From: Saccharina japonica | Lineage: Eukaryota > Sar > Phaeophyceae > Laminariales > Laminariaceae | Direction: 5' to 3' | Length of the DNA: 64,000 bases | Assembly: GCA_008828725.1 (NCBI GenBank) | Contig: MEHQ01000339.1 | Location: 148,021-212,020 of the forward strand | Part shown: positions 23,701 through 33,010 of the stretch, in pieces | Position numbering within the stretch: position 1 is the first letter of the stretch | Layout: each line of letters starts with the position of its first letter | The notes under the pieces: model-generated | Told to the model about the DNA's origin: nothing | Seen by the model: only the letters and a program-made list of their open reading frames with translations | Database searches by the model: none | Translations under genes and position numbers: made by a program

Positions 23701-26700
23701 AGATCTACACAAGTTATCGCTCAACATTTACCCGTCAGCAGGTTTTCGATTAGCTGTTCCATTTTAACGTAGCAGTAGGTGCTGCATGTTTGGCAAGTTT
23801 CCTGCAGTGCAGGTACGAACGGAAGCAATACAACGGACCAACTCCTCCATCGAGTGCTCACAAAATATCCGCATATCTGGTATACTCGCTTCGTCCGGCG
23901 GCCATCCCCTGTCTGTCTGTGATCTCGGCGGGTGTTACCGTTGTTGACACGGCACAGCTTGCACAGAAGATAGTCAGTGCGACACCGCGAATGGCGAATC
24001 CTGCTGCCTGACGAGGAACGTCTGCGAAGCTACTGACAGCGCCGGAGCTTGCGGTGAGAATCTCGAAAACGTATACCCAGTGCCCGATACCTCCTCGCCA
24101 ACACAAACGAGTAGATCCCCTTACTACTGTAGATGGTATTCTTCCGTAAACTGTCCCAAACGTTCCCAACCTCTTGTCTCTCCGGTTCAACGAGGTAGTG
24201 CGAATATACATGGTTTGCAATAACCAGGCGCTAAAGACATGCCGTGTGTATATATTAAAAAGAATTAGTTCATACTACATAATTCAAGGCATATCATTGG
24301 TTTCTGCCTTCTTCGAAGACCGATATACACGTGTGTATGTGATGTGGTGCCTTAGGGCTATCTAATCATTGAGAGATAGTCATATAGGTAAAAAGCCTTG
24401 TGGCGCCTTAAATAATATTCGTGTGTTCCGTAAGCCTATAGGAATGTTCAGGAATAGCTAAGTGTCATAGGAATATCCCGCCGTTCAGAGGGGGGGAGAG
24501 TGTTATAAGGATTACCCTGGGCTGGGTACTCGATCGATCTTTTACCCCTATAGCTCAGCAGGTAAAACCCTCACACGTACTTTACTATGTACAGAATCCC
24601 TGAATGTCGGACACAGGACTGCTCCCTTTACACTATACGTGCAACACGGGCACAAACAAAGCTGCGCGAAACTTCACGCATAGTTACCTATATACTTGGC
24701 AGAATGTGTGGTCGGTCTTCCCTCCGCCCAATTACGGACAAGTAAGCAGGACCGAGTATGGCAAATAAAACGAGGCTGATATATATGTTTTTGTGTTTAC
24801 CACGGGTTCTGCTTACTATGGTCCCCCGGAATAGCAGTGATTCGTTGGGTGTTCCAACGTTTGGCATGGCGTAAAATCCATCGCAACTGCAAAACTACGT
24901 GAATCCGTAGGGCAGAAATAGCTACAGTATAACACGCAAGATAACACGCCGCCTTCCACGGGTTTCCAGGCTGATTGTCTTGAAAACACGGGAAGAGTGC
25001 AAACACAAAGAGATGCGTCCATGGAAATGTAGTGTTCAGGGTGTCGGACCACAGTTCGTGTATATGGATATGTACTACAGCACTTTGGTACAGCGCAGCA
25101 TAAGGTGCACACGCTGTACCAATGCTACAGATTTCAGCATGATGTATACGTACGTACCATACGCATGTATAAGGTATCCAAGTCAAAGTCGTATCTACTG
25201 TAGTGGCAGATTTCGTAGATTGATGAAAATTCCATATTGCGGCGTAGGGCCATTGTTCGGTACAGTTACCCCCGAGTATTGTTTGTACTATTTAATAGAT
25301 TTGTACTCGTAGTCGCATCCCGGGGTATCCTGCTGCGTATTGAGGATCTCAAACAGATGACATGCTGTGGTCGAGCAAGGGTGCACGCGCACACCACCCT
25401 CACATCTCCACAGTAGAAAGTTTCCCCCCCTCTTCGTCTCTTCTGCGAGACCGCTGATAATCAACACACAACTGCCCTTGAGAAGTTATTTCTTCAGTCA
25501 GCTCTACGGAGCTTGGTGCTCAAATGCAACGGCAGACCGAACCCTGTTCAGTCCTTGCCTCTCGTGCGAGCTCTAGCATCGCTCAGAGCACCTGCACACA
25601 GGCCCACGGGATTTACTCCCCCATTGAGAATGTCACAGAAAGGGTATCGTGCTGACCACCATGAGCAGCGGACGGGGGTGACATAGCCAGTTAATGTCAA
25701 CCATTTATTATCGTTGAGCCTAGATAATCCTGGCGTGGATGGTCGCGCATACGCCACCCCTTGCAAAAACAGACCAACCACGAGACGGACAGAGAGCAAA
25801 CACGCGGTGACACTGTGATTGGACAGGAAGTATAGGCCGAGAGACGGTGCATGGGCGCGTATGCGACTACGTGCAGCAATCGAAACGTGTTGCGGCTCCC
25901 ATAACTAGTGTTTTGACGGGCCCACCTTCCTGCCCTCCCCCCCCCCCCCCACCCCCAAGGTGACCCGCACATGACGGGCTTTCGCGGCCAGAAGTTCGAC
26001 TTCGTGGGTAAAGACGATAAGTGGTACGCTGTCGTCTCGGATCTTCCGTGGATACACCTCAACATGCGCATCACTTCTCCCGTCCCTTCCATGCCCGAGA
26101 TCACCTACATCACCGGACTCTCCGTCATCACCACAGACAATGACGGCATGGACCACACCATCGTCATCTCGGTTATCGACCCGCACAGCCTGGAGAGGTC
26201 CTGCCCTGTCGGGATATTCCCCTGTCTCGCTGACGGCGCCCTGCATGTGGTAGCCGACGGAGAGGAGGTTCTGTGTGCACCCGGCGAGGTTACACTGGCT
26301 CCAGGTGTTGCGATCGCCGCTGTCAACCTCCCAGGGGCCTGCCGGAGCTTTGGGTTCGAGAAATACTGGGAGAAGAAGAAGCTCGAGATGAGTTCTCAGT
26401 CCGAGCGGAGGCTCGGCATGGGTAGCACCATGCAGGACATGTCTGACTGGATTATCTCCGACCCCACCGCTACCAACATGGCGGAGTGCGCCGAGTATGT
26501 TGCTGGCGCCACAACAGAGGGTGATAACGGACTGTTCGCCGAACAGTCTGAGCATGCGTCCTTCCAGATCATGACCCCGACGGCGACCATTCGCTTGAGC
26601 CATGGCATGCTGCACCAGCTCCCCATGCGCGATCCCACCGACAAGTTTGACCTGCCGGACCACGTCACCTGGCAAATGAACATGGCCATCGACCACAACG

Positions 26701-27026
26701 ACCTGAGCCCCGACGCTACGGGCATCCTTGGCGAGACCCTGGTCCCTACTGTTGACGACAGCGGGGCCCGCATCATGCAGGGCATGGACTGCATCCGCGG
26801 CAAGCAGGAAGACTGTGAGTATGGCGCATTTGCGATATGTTGTGTGTGGGTTAACACTTGGTGCCCGTATGTACGACATATATGCAGTCGCGACGAGTTT
26901 ATCCGGCTACGTATATATATATATATGGAATGTTCGATATAAATCCGTGATATGGTTTTTCTCTTGATGTCAGGGAATTCGACCTCAAGCAGGAATTTTG
27001 AGAGAGCGGCGCCTTTCGTTCGGTAA
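9638..27026 (+). CDS. Secreted modular LRR - Cys-rich - vWFD/root-cap-like protein gene, 15 exons
   Basis: Spliced gene assembled from the sequence: exons 9638-9701, 10595-10646, 11629-11718, 13149-13220, 15433-15507, 16684-16755, 18622-18693, 20584-20655, 21448-21528, 21825-21866, 22270-22349, 22984-23061, 23967-24053, 25960-26814 and 26974-27026. All introns are GT-AG, 159-2212 bases. Every junction keeps frame, giving about 614 residues: signal peptide 1-22, Cys-containing cap to 68, LRR units 69-231, Cys-rich linker 231-312, GDPH-led domain 313-597, short tail. LRR modules bind protein or glycan ligands, and vWFD-like domains are found in extracellular matrix proteins, so a secreted recognition or wall role is inferred. 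ATG 9638 is chosen because it places the hydrophobic segment at the N-terminus; an in-frame ATG at 9545 would add 31 residues. No transmembrane segment or kinase follows. The last exon is the weakest part. Confidence 0.8.
10870..11330. repeat. GGTGC/GCACC repeat block in intron 2
   Basis: Runs of ACCGAACCGAACCGTACCGC and a (GGTGC)n array at 11115-11165 are followed by GCACCGC-rich sequence in the opposite sense. Such short opposed motifs resemble subterminal repeats of a hAT-like transposon, but no clean ends were found. Confidence 0.4.
12011..12060 (-). repeat. Fragment of dispersed repeat R1 in intron 3
   Basis: Matches the 5' end of the R1 family (see 51266): on the - strand it reads TGTGTTCTTCACATTAAACC and then TTCCTTTCTACCCGTCGAC. 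Only about 50 bases are present. Confidence 0.75.
12175..12408 (+). mobile_element. R3 inverted-repeat element, copy in intron 3
   Basis: About 235 bp, diverged. It shares with the other R3 copies (27617, 57262, 63508) the central CCCCAAA and GCACTTTT motifs and the end CTCAAGTAACCACCCT...CTATCGTAGCATGCGTCAG. Termini are imperfect inverted repeats around GCATG(C/T)TACGATAGAG. No coding capacity. Confidence 0.6.
14232..14282. repeat. CAG trinucleotide tract in intron 4
   Basis: AACCAGCAGCAGCAGCAGCA continues as (CAG)n then mixed TAG/CAG units. It lies inside the intron between exons 4 and 5. Confidence 0.85.
15354..15390. repeat. CTCC microsatellite
   Basis: CTCCCTCCCTCCCTCCCTTC run upstream of exon 5. 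It may serve as a distant pyrimidine tract for the acceptor at 15432. Confidence 0.8.
17092..17162 (+). pseudogene. Probable relic LRR exon in intron 6
   Basis: Within the intron after exon 6 there is an acceptor (CTCATGTCAG), a 71-base segment, and a donor GTAAGA. Entered in phase 2 it reads SSENNPPPLCAEALLISLRF. This keeps the Asn, the Leu spacing and the closing SLRF of an LRR exon (compare VSLRF in exon 6), but it is one base short of 72, so inclusion would shift the frame. I read it as a decayed repeat exon. Chance resemblance is possible. Confidence 0.4.
19070..20375. mobile_element. Possible non-autonomous DNA transposon in intron 7
   Basis: Both ends of this stretch carry repeated motifs CACTTTAGTGCGGT and ACCGCACTA in opposite senses (19085-19230 and 20275-20375), which can pair as inverted subterminal repeats. 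The interior has a 17-bp tandem repeat at 19647-19715 and no recognised coding sequence. Ends and target duplication could not be fixed. Confidence 0.4.
19647..19715. repeat. 17-bp tandem repeat, four copies
   Basis: TTGTACTGTAAC(T/A)TG repeats four times nearly perfectly within intron 7. Confidence 0.9.
22270..24053 (+). other. Exons 11-13: Cys-rich linker
   Basis: Exon 11 (22270-22349) converts phase 2 to phase 1 and ends PLPDTADLC. Exon 12 (22984-23061, phase 1-1) encodes CTPADVVECEAGTVC then SPGAEGYTCV. Exon 13 (23967-24053, phase 1-1) encodes DSQCDTANGESCCLTRN then VCEATDSAGAC. The ten cysteines in about 60 residues, and the symmetric phase-1 exons, resemble EGF-like or other small disulfide modules, without a clean match to the EGF pattern. 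The last base of exon 13 joins the next exon to make Gly of GDPH. Confidence 0.75.
25960..26814 (+). other. Exon 14: GDPH-led vWFD / root-cap-like domain
   Basis: A single 855-base exon codes for 285 residues. It opens GDPHMTGFRGQKFDFVG, the hallmark start of von Willebrand factor D domains, continues DDKWYAVVSDLPWIHLNM and TYITGLSVIT, and closes GILGETLVP...CIRGKQED. This order (GDPH, FDF, W/YAV.SD...H.N, then GILGET) is that of the root-cap/LEA-like secreted proteins of plants and of stramenopile homologues. It is the longest uninterrupted conserved coding stretch in the window, and its GC content and codon use differ visibly from the flanks. The acceptor is preceded by a nearly pure C tract. 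Confidence 0.8.
26974..27026 (+). other. Putative last exon of the LRR gene
   Basis: A pyrimidine-rich acceptor (TTTTTCTCTTGATGTCAG) lies 159 bases after the exon 14 donor. In the phase set by that donor the exon reads WNSTSSRNFERAAPFVR and stops with TAA at 27024-27026. In the neighbouring frame it reads EFDLKQEF and stops at 26999-27001, which looks more natural. A one-base sequence error or a different donor would be needed for that reading. Confidence 0.45.
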
Positions 27027-27616
27027 ATGATACGATGCATATGCCATTGGCACCATAGGGGTGCGCACATCATATTTCCTGAGGTTCGCCACTCGGGTGC
27101 CTCGATGGAGTAATCTATGAACCACCCACTGAAGGCTTCCAAGAGCGCGTGTCAGCTCGACCCGATGAGCTGCTCCGTGCCCTAGGTCTGTGTCGAAATT
27201 CGGTGAACAGCATCCAAACGCCACTACACTACTGGGGAGTTATTCAGTAAAGAAGCCCCCCGTTAGTCAAACGAAAATGCCTTTCAAGGCCGAGCAGTGC
27301 TACAAGGCATGCCCTATCGTGTAAGACAGGCCCTATACTCGTAGTAGCACTTGTCATACATTCCACAACTCGCGCCCACCAATGCTGGCGGAAAGTTTCT
27401 GTTTTGTTGGTTTCGAATGGCGGCTGCAGCGGGTACGCATGTGCTACCCTCTCAGCGAAATCCGGAAGGGCTGTAAACCCCCGAGAGACGAAGGTCGTCC
27501 CGCACCGCAGCATATATATATATATCGCCGTATGCTGTCCTCCCAATTCTAGGGGATTTGACTGTTCATTTCGTAGGCTATGCCAGTGTCGAGAGTCGTT
27601 TGTAGCACAAATCGAT
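27027..27616. other. No gene seen downstream of the LRR gene
   Basis: Contains a (TA)n tract at about 27513 and no recognised coding sequence. The 3' UTR of the LRR gene should begin here. Confidence 0.4.
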
Positions 27617-27890
27617 ACCTATGCCGACGCATGCTGTGGTAGCCTGCATGCAGGTGCACCATGTTTTTTCTGAGGGCGGTCACTCGAGGAGCTCTAGAAC
27701 TCACCCAAAAAAACAATTTTAGGACGAAGCCAAAAGTGGTTATATACCCGGTGAACAATACCATGGCCCAAGTATGCAACGAACAATATTGCAAAACGAG
27801 ACTGGACGTCCGACAATTTTGGGTTAAGAAGCTCGATCATTCAGAAACCATTTCAGCCAAAAAGGGCTATCTCTATCGTAGCACGCGTCT
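27617..27890 (-). mobile_element. R3 inverted-repeat element, minus copy
   Basis: On the - strand it begins GCGTGCTACGATAGAGATAG, passes through TTAACCCAAAAT and ends ATGGTGCACCTGCATGC...GCATGCG. This follows the copies at 57262 and 63508 over the whole length. About 274 bp, no coding capacity. Confidence 0.7.
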
Positions 27891-29425
27891 ACCACTAATA
27901 ACCGTTTTTCACTGGTTTCGTACCTTGCTCTCTTTCGCCAACCCGGTGCCCCGCCGTGTGTACCTTATACATCAGACGCCGTCAAGGGCCCTCTGGACAC
28001 TGAATTTGCTCAGGGCCAACGTCACGGATAGATGCACCCTGGGTCTCGATCCCCTTGGCCCCACCGGGCGTATACGCAGCGGACCCGTAGATCCATTATC
28101 GACTTCGGGCCTCCTCACCGGAATGTTGCGCTGCTTTGTTTGTTTTGAATACCTCTGTTTCCTTGCACGGCCTAGCAAAACTGAGAAGAATGTCGCCAAG
28201 TTGGAAATGAGGTGTCTGACAGTTCTTTAGTTTGGTTTTTGTGTACCGGGGGCCGGTCGAAAGGTACAACGTCTACGCGTAGTGTATCGCCTACGGTAAT
28301 TCTCCCAAGGAACCGTGCCACGGCAGGCGGATCACTTCAACGTTCGTTTTGTTTCAGCCGCTCAGAGTCACTCCGAGTGAACTACGTACCCTATCTCGTT
28401 TGTACTTTCGTGGTTTCTCGATATGCGGCGACGTCGTGGTGTTTTGCCTATTTTGGCAACGCCAACAAATACATATATATGCAGTACATTTTTTGCTTGT
28501 GGGACAGAGGCACCTACCCTGTTCTGGTCTAAACGCTGAACGTAGTAAAGTGCGAGGTTGCACGCCTACCCGTAGCACCTGCCCAACACGATGCTGCTGT
28601 AGTATGCGCTGGAGTATGTACGTATGTATGCATGCGCGTCTCGTGCTACGATAGTGGTGGTCCCAGTGACACTTTTCGGCTGCCATACTGAGTAAATCTC
28701 GCCCACCGTGCGGTTCGAATGATTTACAAAACGTGTACGTTGTATACCTGCAGTGGTGGGAAATGGGATTGTTCATCTTGGCATCTTTGTGGTTAATTGA
28801 TGGGGGAGATTGAAAGCTCCCCACGTGGATAACCTCGTGCCAAACTGGAGCTACTGTACATCCACCACCGTATAAAGGGCATTTGTCGCGCTATCATTCT
28901 GCGGCATACATTCTCCGAGCCGGGGGGGNGGGGGGGGGGGGTGACTTGCCCGAGTGACGGAAGGGATACTAAACGAAGGAGGCGTGCTACAATATGGGCA
29001 TAATTGTTCAGCAAACTGTTTTTTAAACCGACCGGTGCTCCTTATTAAACCCAGTATCGTTGAAAGTATCACTCCTCAACCTGAAGAAATATTTGTGACT
29101 ACGACCTTTTTGCAGCATGGATTATTACTTGCCCAGCGCTTTTCTCGAAGGTATGTTCAAATGGGGTGGAGCCTAAAAAAACGGAGGTGCTATGTGCCCT
29201 CTGTCGTGGCATGCATCAAAGCAGCCGTAGGCAACTGCTGGTGGTGCTGTTATGGACTGACAACGATAATGTGTTGAAGAAGAAGCGCATACATAAGGAG
29301 AGTTCCTCTCGACTGACGGGGGGCAACCATGAGGGACTGGTGTTACGTTTAAACCACTCGGAGGCGGGTGGTTATTTTCCCTCTCACAATTGGACGCCAT
29401 CATATTGAGTTGCCGGAGAACAGCG
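27891..29425. other. No gene seen; one unresolved G tract
   Basis: Only short reading frames without recognisable motifs. A G homopolymer at about 28922-28941 contains one undetermined base (28929). Confidence 0.4.
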
Positions 29426-29427
29426 AA

Positions 29428-29880
29428 CCATCCTATAACAGCCGATTTTCCTAATTGAGAATTGGCTTTTCGATGAGAACGATAATCGTGTTTTGTTAAT
29501 AATAGTTTGTTGTTTTCATGAGTTTCATCTCGCCCACGATCAAACTTACACCCGAAATATATGTTCCTCGATGATAGGTATCGATGCACACAAACAAAAT
29601 CGAACTCGTACGGCCTTGACCGGCTCGTAAACCAGAGGATATAAGGGGATCGGCATTTAGGGGCGAGGCAACGCGCCCATAAATCCCGATTTTCTTGGAA
29701 TTTCGATATCTTGAGACTGCCGATTTTGAGGTTGTGTTTGTTGTCGACGGCTGTTAGAAAAATGACAATAGTTTACAAGCATATTGTTTAACAGTGAGGG
29801 AAGTGCATCTCTTACAATCTAAAACCCAAATTTTTCGACGCCATCGTTCTTACCCGAAAGGCAATTCTGAAATAGAAAAT
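29428..29880. mobile_element. R4 foldback element, copy 1
   Basis: About 450 bp. It starts ATAACAGCCGATTTTCCTAA and ends with the partly inverted counterpart (CGAAAGGCAATTCTGAAAT). A second copy lies at 55921-56376. Both share the interior motifs ATCGATA...AACAAAATCGAA and ATAAATCCCGATTTTC. No coding capacity. Confidence 0.6.
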
Positions 29881-31018
29881 TCGACTCTTCCATGCCGGTG
29901 CATACCGCGAAGAAGAAAAGGTTCAAAACCAAGGACTGGAGAAAAAAAAAGGGGTCACTCGGCCGAGTGGCTTTCATCGGTCGATCATCGAGGAGTCCAA
30001 AGCGATCCCCCTACCGTACCCCAGGTCCAAGCCGGATGCGCTCCGTGATCGAGTTGATATTTTTGTTGCGGTCATACCCCGAACATTAGACGTGATCGTT
30101 GAACGTACAGAAGTAGGGACCCCTTGCCGCCGTGATATGTAGTCGATTTCCTGCAAGTCAACTAACTGAAATCATTACTGCAGCGGTCGTCCGTATTTTG
30201 TCCCGGGGTCGTTGAGTAGTGCCCCCCTTCCGAATTCCCTCAAGAGGCCACTGTTTGTGGAACACGGTGCTCGATACTGGTACGCCCAATAGTTTGGGGT
30301 TTGTTGCATGTGGAGAGGCATTATGATCTGAGATGATCCCCGGTGCTGGGTGCTCCGCTCCGTGGGAGGGCTCCCCCTTCGTGGGGCAGTCGATGCTGAT
30401 AGCGATACGACCCAGTCTTTGTCCGCACATAAGGTGCAAGTGGACCGCGACAGTCGAGGTACGTCTCACTCCTGGGTGGTACATATGGTGGAGCCTCCGA
30501 CGGCAGGCAGCAGGCACTGACCCACTGATATGTGTGTTTTGCGGTGCTATACTATACATCTACGTACCGCTCTCCTCCCCGAGCATGGTATGTATAAAGC
30601 CACGCGTGCGACAAGTGGACGTGTTTCACAGGGGCAAGTTCTCAAACACGATAGAGTGCTCCGGGCCCGGAGCCGCGGGAGAACCATAGTGTTCTAGAGG
30701 AGCGCAATACCGGGAGGACGGCTGTGTTGATGTAGCGCACTCGGAACATTTACTGCAGTAATGAGCTAGACATATGCAAAACGACCCCCAAACGTCCTAC
30801 GAGAGGATGGCCTGGTTTCACGATTTCGACCTTTTGACCTTTGTCTGTCGGTGGGTTCAATTTGTATTCGCCACGGATCGGCACTCACACTGGACCGATT
30901 TAGAGATGTCCAGGACCTTTAGACGCCTGCTGTGTGAGCTGTCCGTCTTGTGCTGCTCTTACTGAAAGCCGTGCCGACATCGAAGAGCCAGCCGTTGGAA
31001 AACTATTCTAATTGAAGG
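29881..31018. other. No gene seen
   Basis: Short reading frames only. No recognised repeat, splice-bounded exon or RNA gene. Confidence 0.4.
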
Positions 31019-31560
31019 CTGCCAGTTTCAAATGTAGCCGGGAGCTGGGAGCCGTGGGAGGGTTAAAACGTATCCCGCCGCGCTCTCTCAAGAAGGAGCA
31101 CCAAGATAGTACTACTGTAGCAACGAGTAACCCGCAGCACCGCCAGCGAACACCAACACCACCGCAACCTGCGCTACCACAACCACAACCAGCTATCTAC
31201 AAGATGCCCAGTCGTGCAATAGCCCAGTGTTGTTGTTGTTGTTGTTGGTGGTGGTGGTTGTGATGGCAGCAGGTGGTAGTGGGGTTTGGCTTGCCCTCTG
31301 TCAAGAACAAGCAGCAAGACAGAGCACCACCAGCAGCCAGAAGCCAGCACCACCATAATCACCACCCCAACAGCCAAGAAGCAGAAGCAGCAGCAGGAGC
31401 TTGTTGCTCGTGGTGGCTGGTGCTCGTGGTGGTGTTGCTGTGGTTCGGGAGTGTACTGGGGTGTTGTGATATTTACTGCATTTTTATACTGCTGTATGTA
31501 CAGTAGTAAACGGCGATATGATATACTGTCGTACCGATACAAGGACTGCGCATGGGTGCC
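31019..31560. repeat. R5 dispersed repeat, copy 1, with CAA/TTG and CCA/TGG tracts
   Basis: Shares with 32530-33010 the sequence TCCCGCCGCGCTCTCT, TTGCTCGTGGTGGCTGGTG, CTACTGGGGTGTTGT and AACGGCGA in the same order. It is rich in opposed CCACCA and TGGTGG runs that could fold back. Reading frames here are low-complexity and not convincing. Confidence 0.65.
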
Positions 31561-31699
31561 GGCATAGTATACAAGTACAATGGCTCCGCATGGTCGCCGG
31601 TACCCATGCAGAAACTGAACCTGTGATTAATTAGTTGATGTGCACTCTCAATTTTTTGTCTCCGAGTCTTCCTCAGATACGCATTGGCAGTCCACCCAC

Positions 31700-32060
31700 T
31701 ACATAATAAATTACAAGGTGTTTGTGCTAACGCACATCGCTTAGAAATGAAATGTTGCTGTTTGTGGGACCCGTCAATTCACGCACCAGCCGGCACACCC
31801 AGGAACCCGCTAACCCTTTAGTCCACACTCACCGACCTGTACCCACCTGCTCACCATGCAAGTTTGTCTCGATGACGCGCATCGCTTAACAAGGAAATGG
31901 TCACATTGGTGGTTGGTGGTATTAATGAAGGTGGTGGGGGCAACCAGCACGCGCACCAACCGACGCACCCAGTGACCACCCACTAACCCACTCACGAATC
32001 CACCAACGCATACACGAAACAAAGCTTCTGCGCTGACGCGCATAGTATAAGAGTGAAAAC
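31700..32060. repeat. Degenerate tandem repeat of about 150 bp
   Basis: The phrase GACGCGCATCGCTTA...AAATG, followed by CACGCACCAACCG...CACCCA, occurs two to three times with strong divergence. Confidence 0.5.
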
Positions 32061-32529
32061 GATATGAAGCCTGCTGCTGGAACACAGTAACAATATAACA
32101 ACCGTCAACATACTGGAGTGTTGCTAAATGCAGTTAAGAGCTTGACCACGTCATGGCGCTCCTCGTGCCCACTCTTTGTAATGAGGATCGAAACCCTTGT
32201 GGCGAGGAGTACGACCTGTTCGCAATGTCATTTTCTATGATAATCAGCGGCGGCAGTGCGTATCGTGGTGCGGGTACGGGAAGGGAAATAAACGACGGGA
32301 AAACGAACCGCAAAAGCGTCGCAGCGTGGCCTGATTTGACGGTTTGGACGTACGAGTGAGGTTTGTTGTCCGTCTGTTAGGTCCCGTATTCGCCACCATG
32401 CAATGGATTGGTGCAACAAGGCCCGGAGTATACAGACGCCTGATATTTAGGCCGTCCGCCTTCCGCTGCTCGTGTCCAAAGACGTGTTGAGATCAGAGAG
32501 CTAGGCGATGGTGGCGGCCCTAATGGAAG

Positions 32530-33010
32530 GATGGCGGAGCAACATGTCACTGAGAACTGTGGGGATTGAAGCTTATTGTCCCGCCGCGCTCTCTTGAGAA
32601 CGAGCGGTACCAGCCATCACCAGCAAACAACAATGCCACCACCATCACAAACAGCTATACATAATATGCACGGTGTTGCCATAGCCCGGTCTCGGTGGTG
32701 GTGATGGTTGCAGCTACTACTATAGTAAGGTTGGTGGTGATGGTGGCGGGGATTTCTCGATGGCCGCGCCAGAACAGCACGACTCCACCAAACCACACCA
32801 CGCCCCCTTTTACCACTCTACCTAACCAGTAAAGCAGGAAGCACAGCAGCAGCAGCCTGTTGCTCGTGGTGGCTGGTGGCCGATGTGGCGGTGCGGTAGT
32901 CTGTAGTCCGGTGGTCTACTGGGGTGTTGTACGAGTAGTGATATTAGTGTTGTACGAAGTATATACTCTGTAGTGAACGGCGAACCACTCTATGCCAGTG
33001 CAAGCGCTTG
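32530..33010. repeat. R5 dispersed repeat, copy 2
   Basis: Same orientation as 31019-31560, about 1.5 kb away, with the same order of motifs but considerable divergence. Either two insertions of one element or an old local duplication. Confidence 0.65.

Noticed and set aside
24541-24615. tRNA-like A box TAGCTCAGCAGGTA in intron 13
   Set aside because: No B box or cloverleaf can be formed downstream. At best a decayed tRNA-derived repeat.
27661-28230. A 189-codon frame on the + strand
   Set aside because: Its first third is the inverse of an R3 element copy and the remainder has no recognisable protein features.
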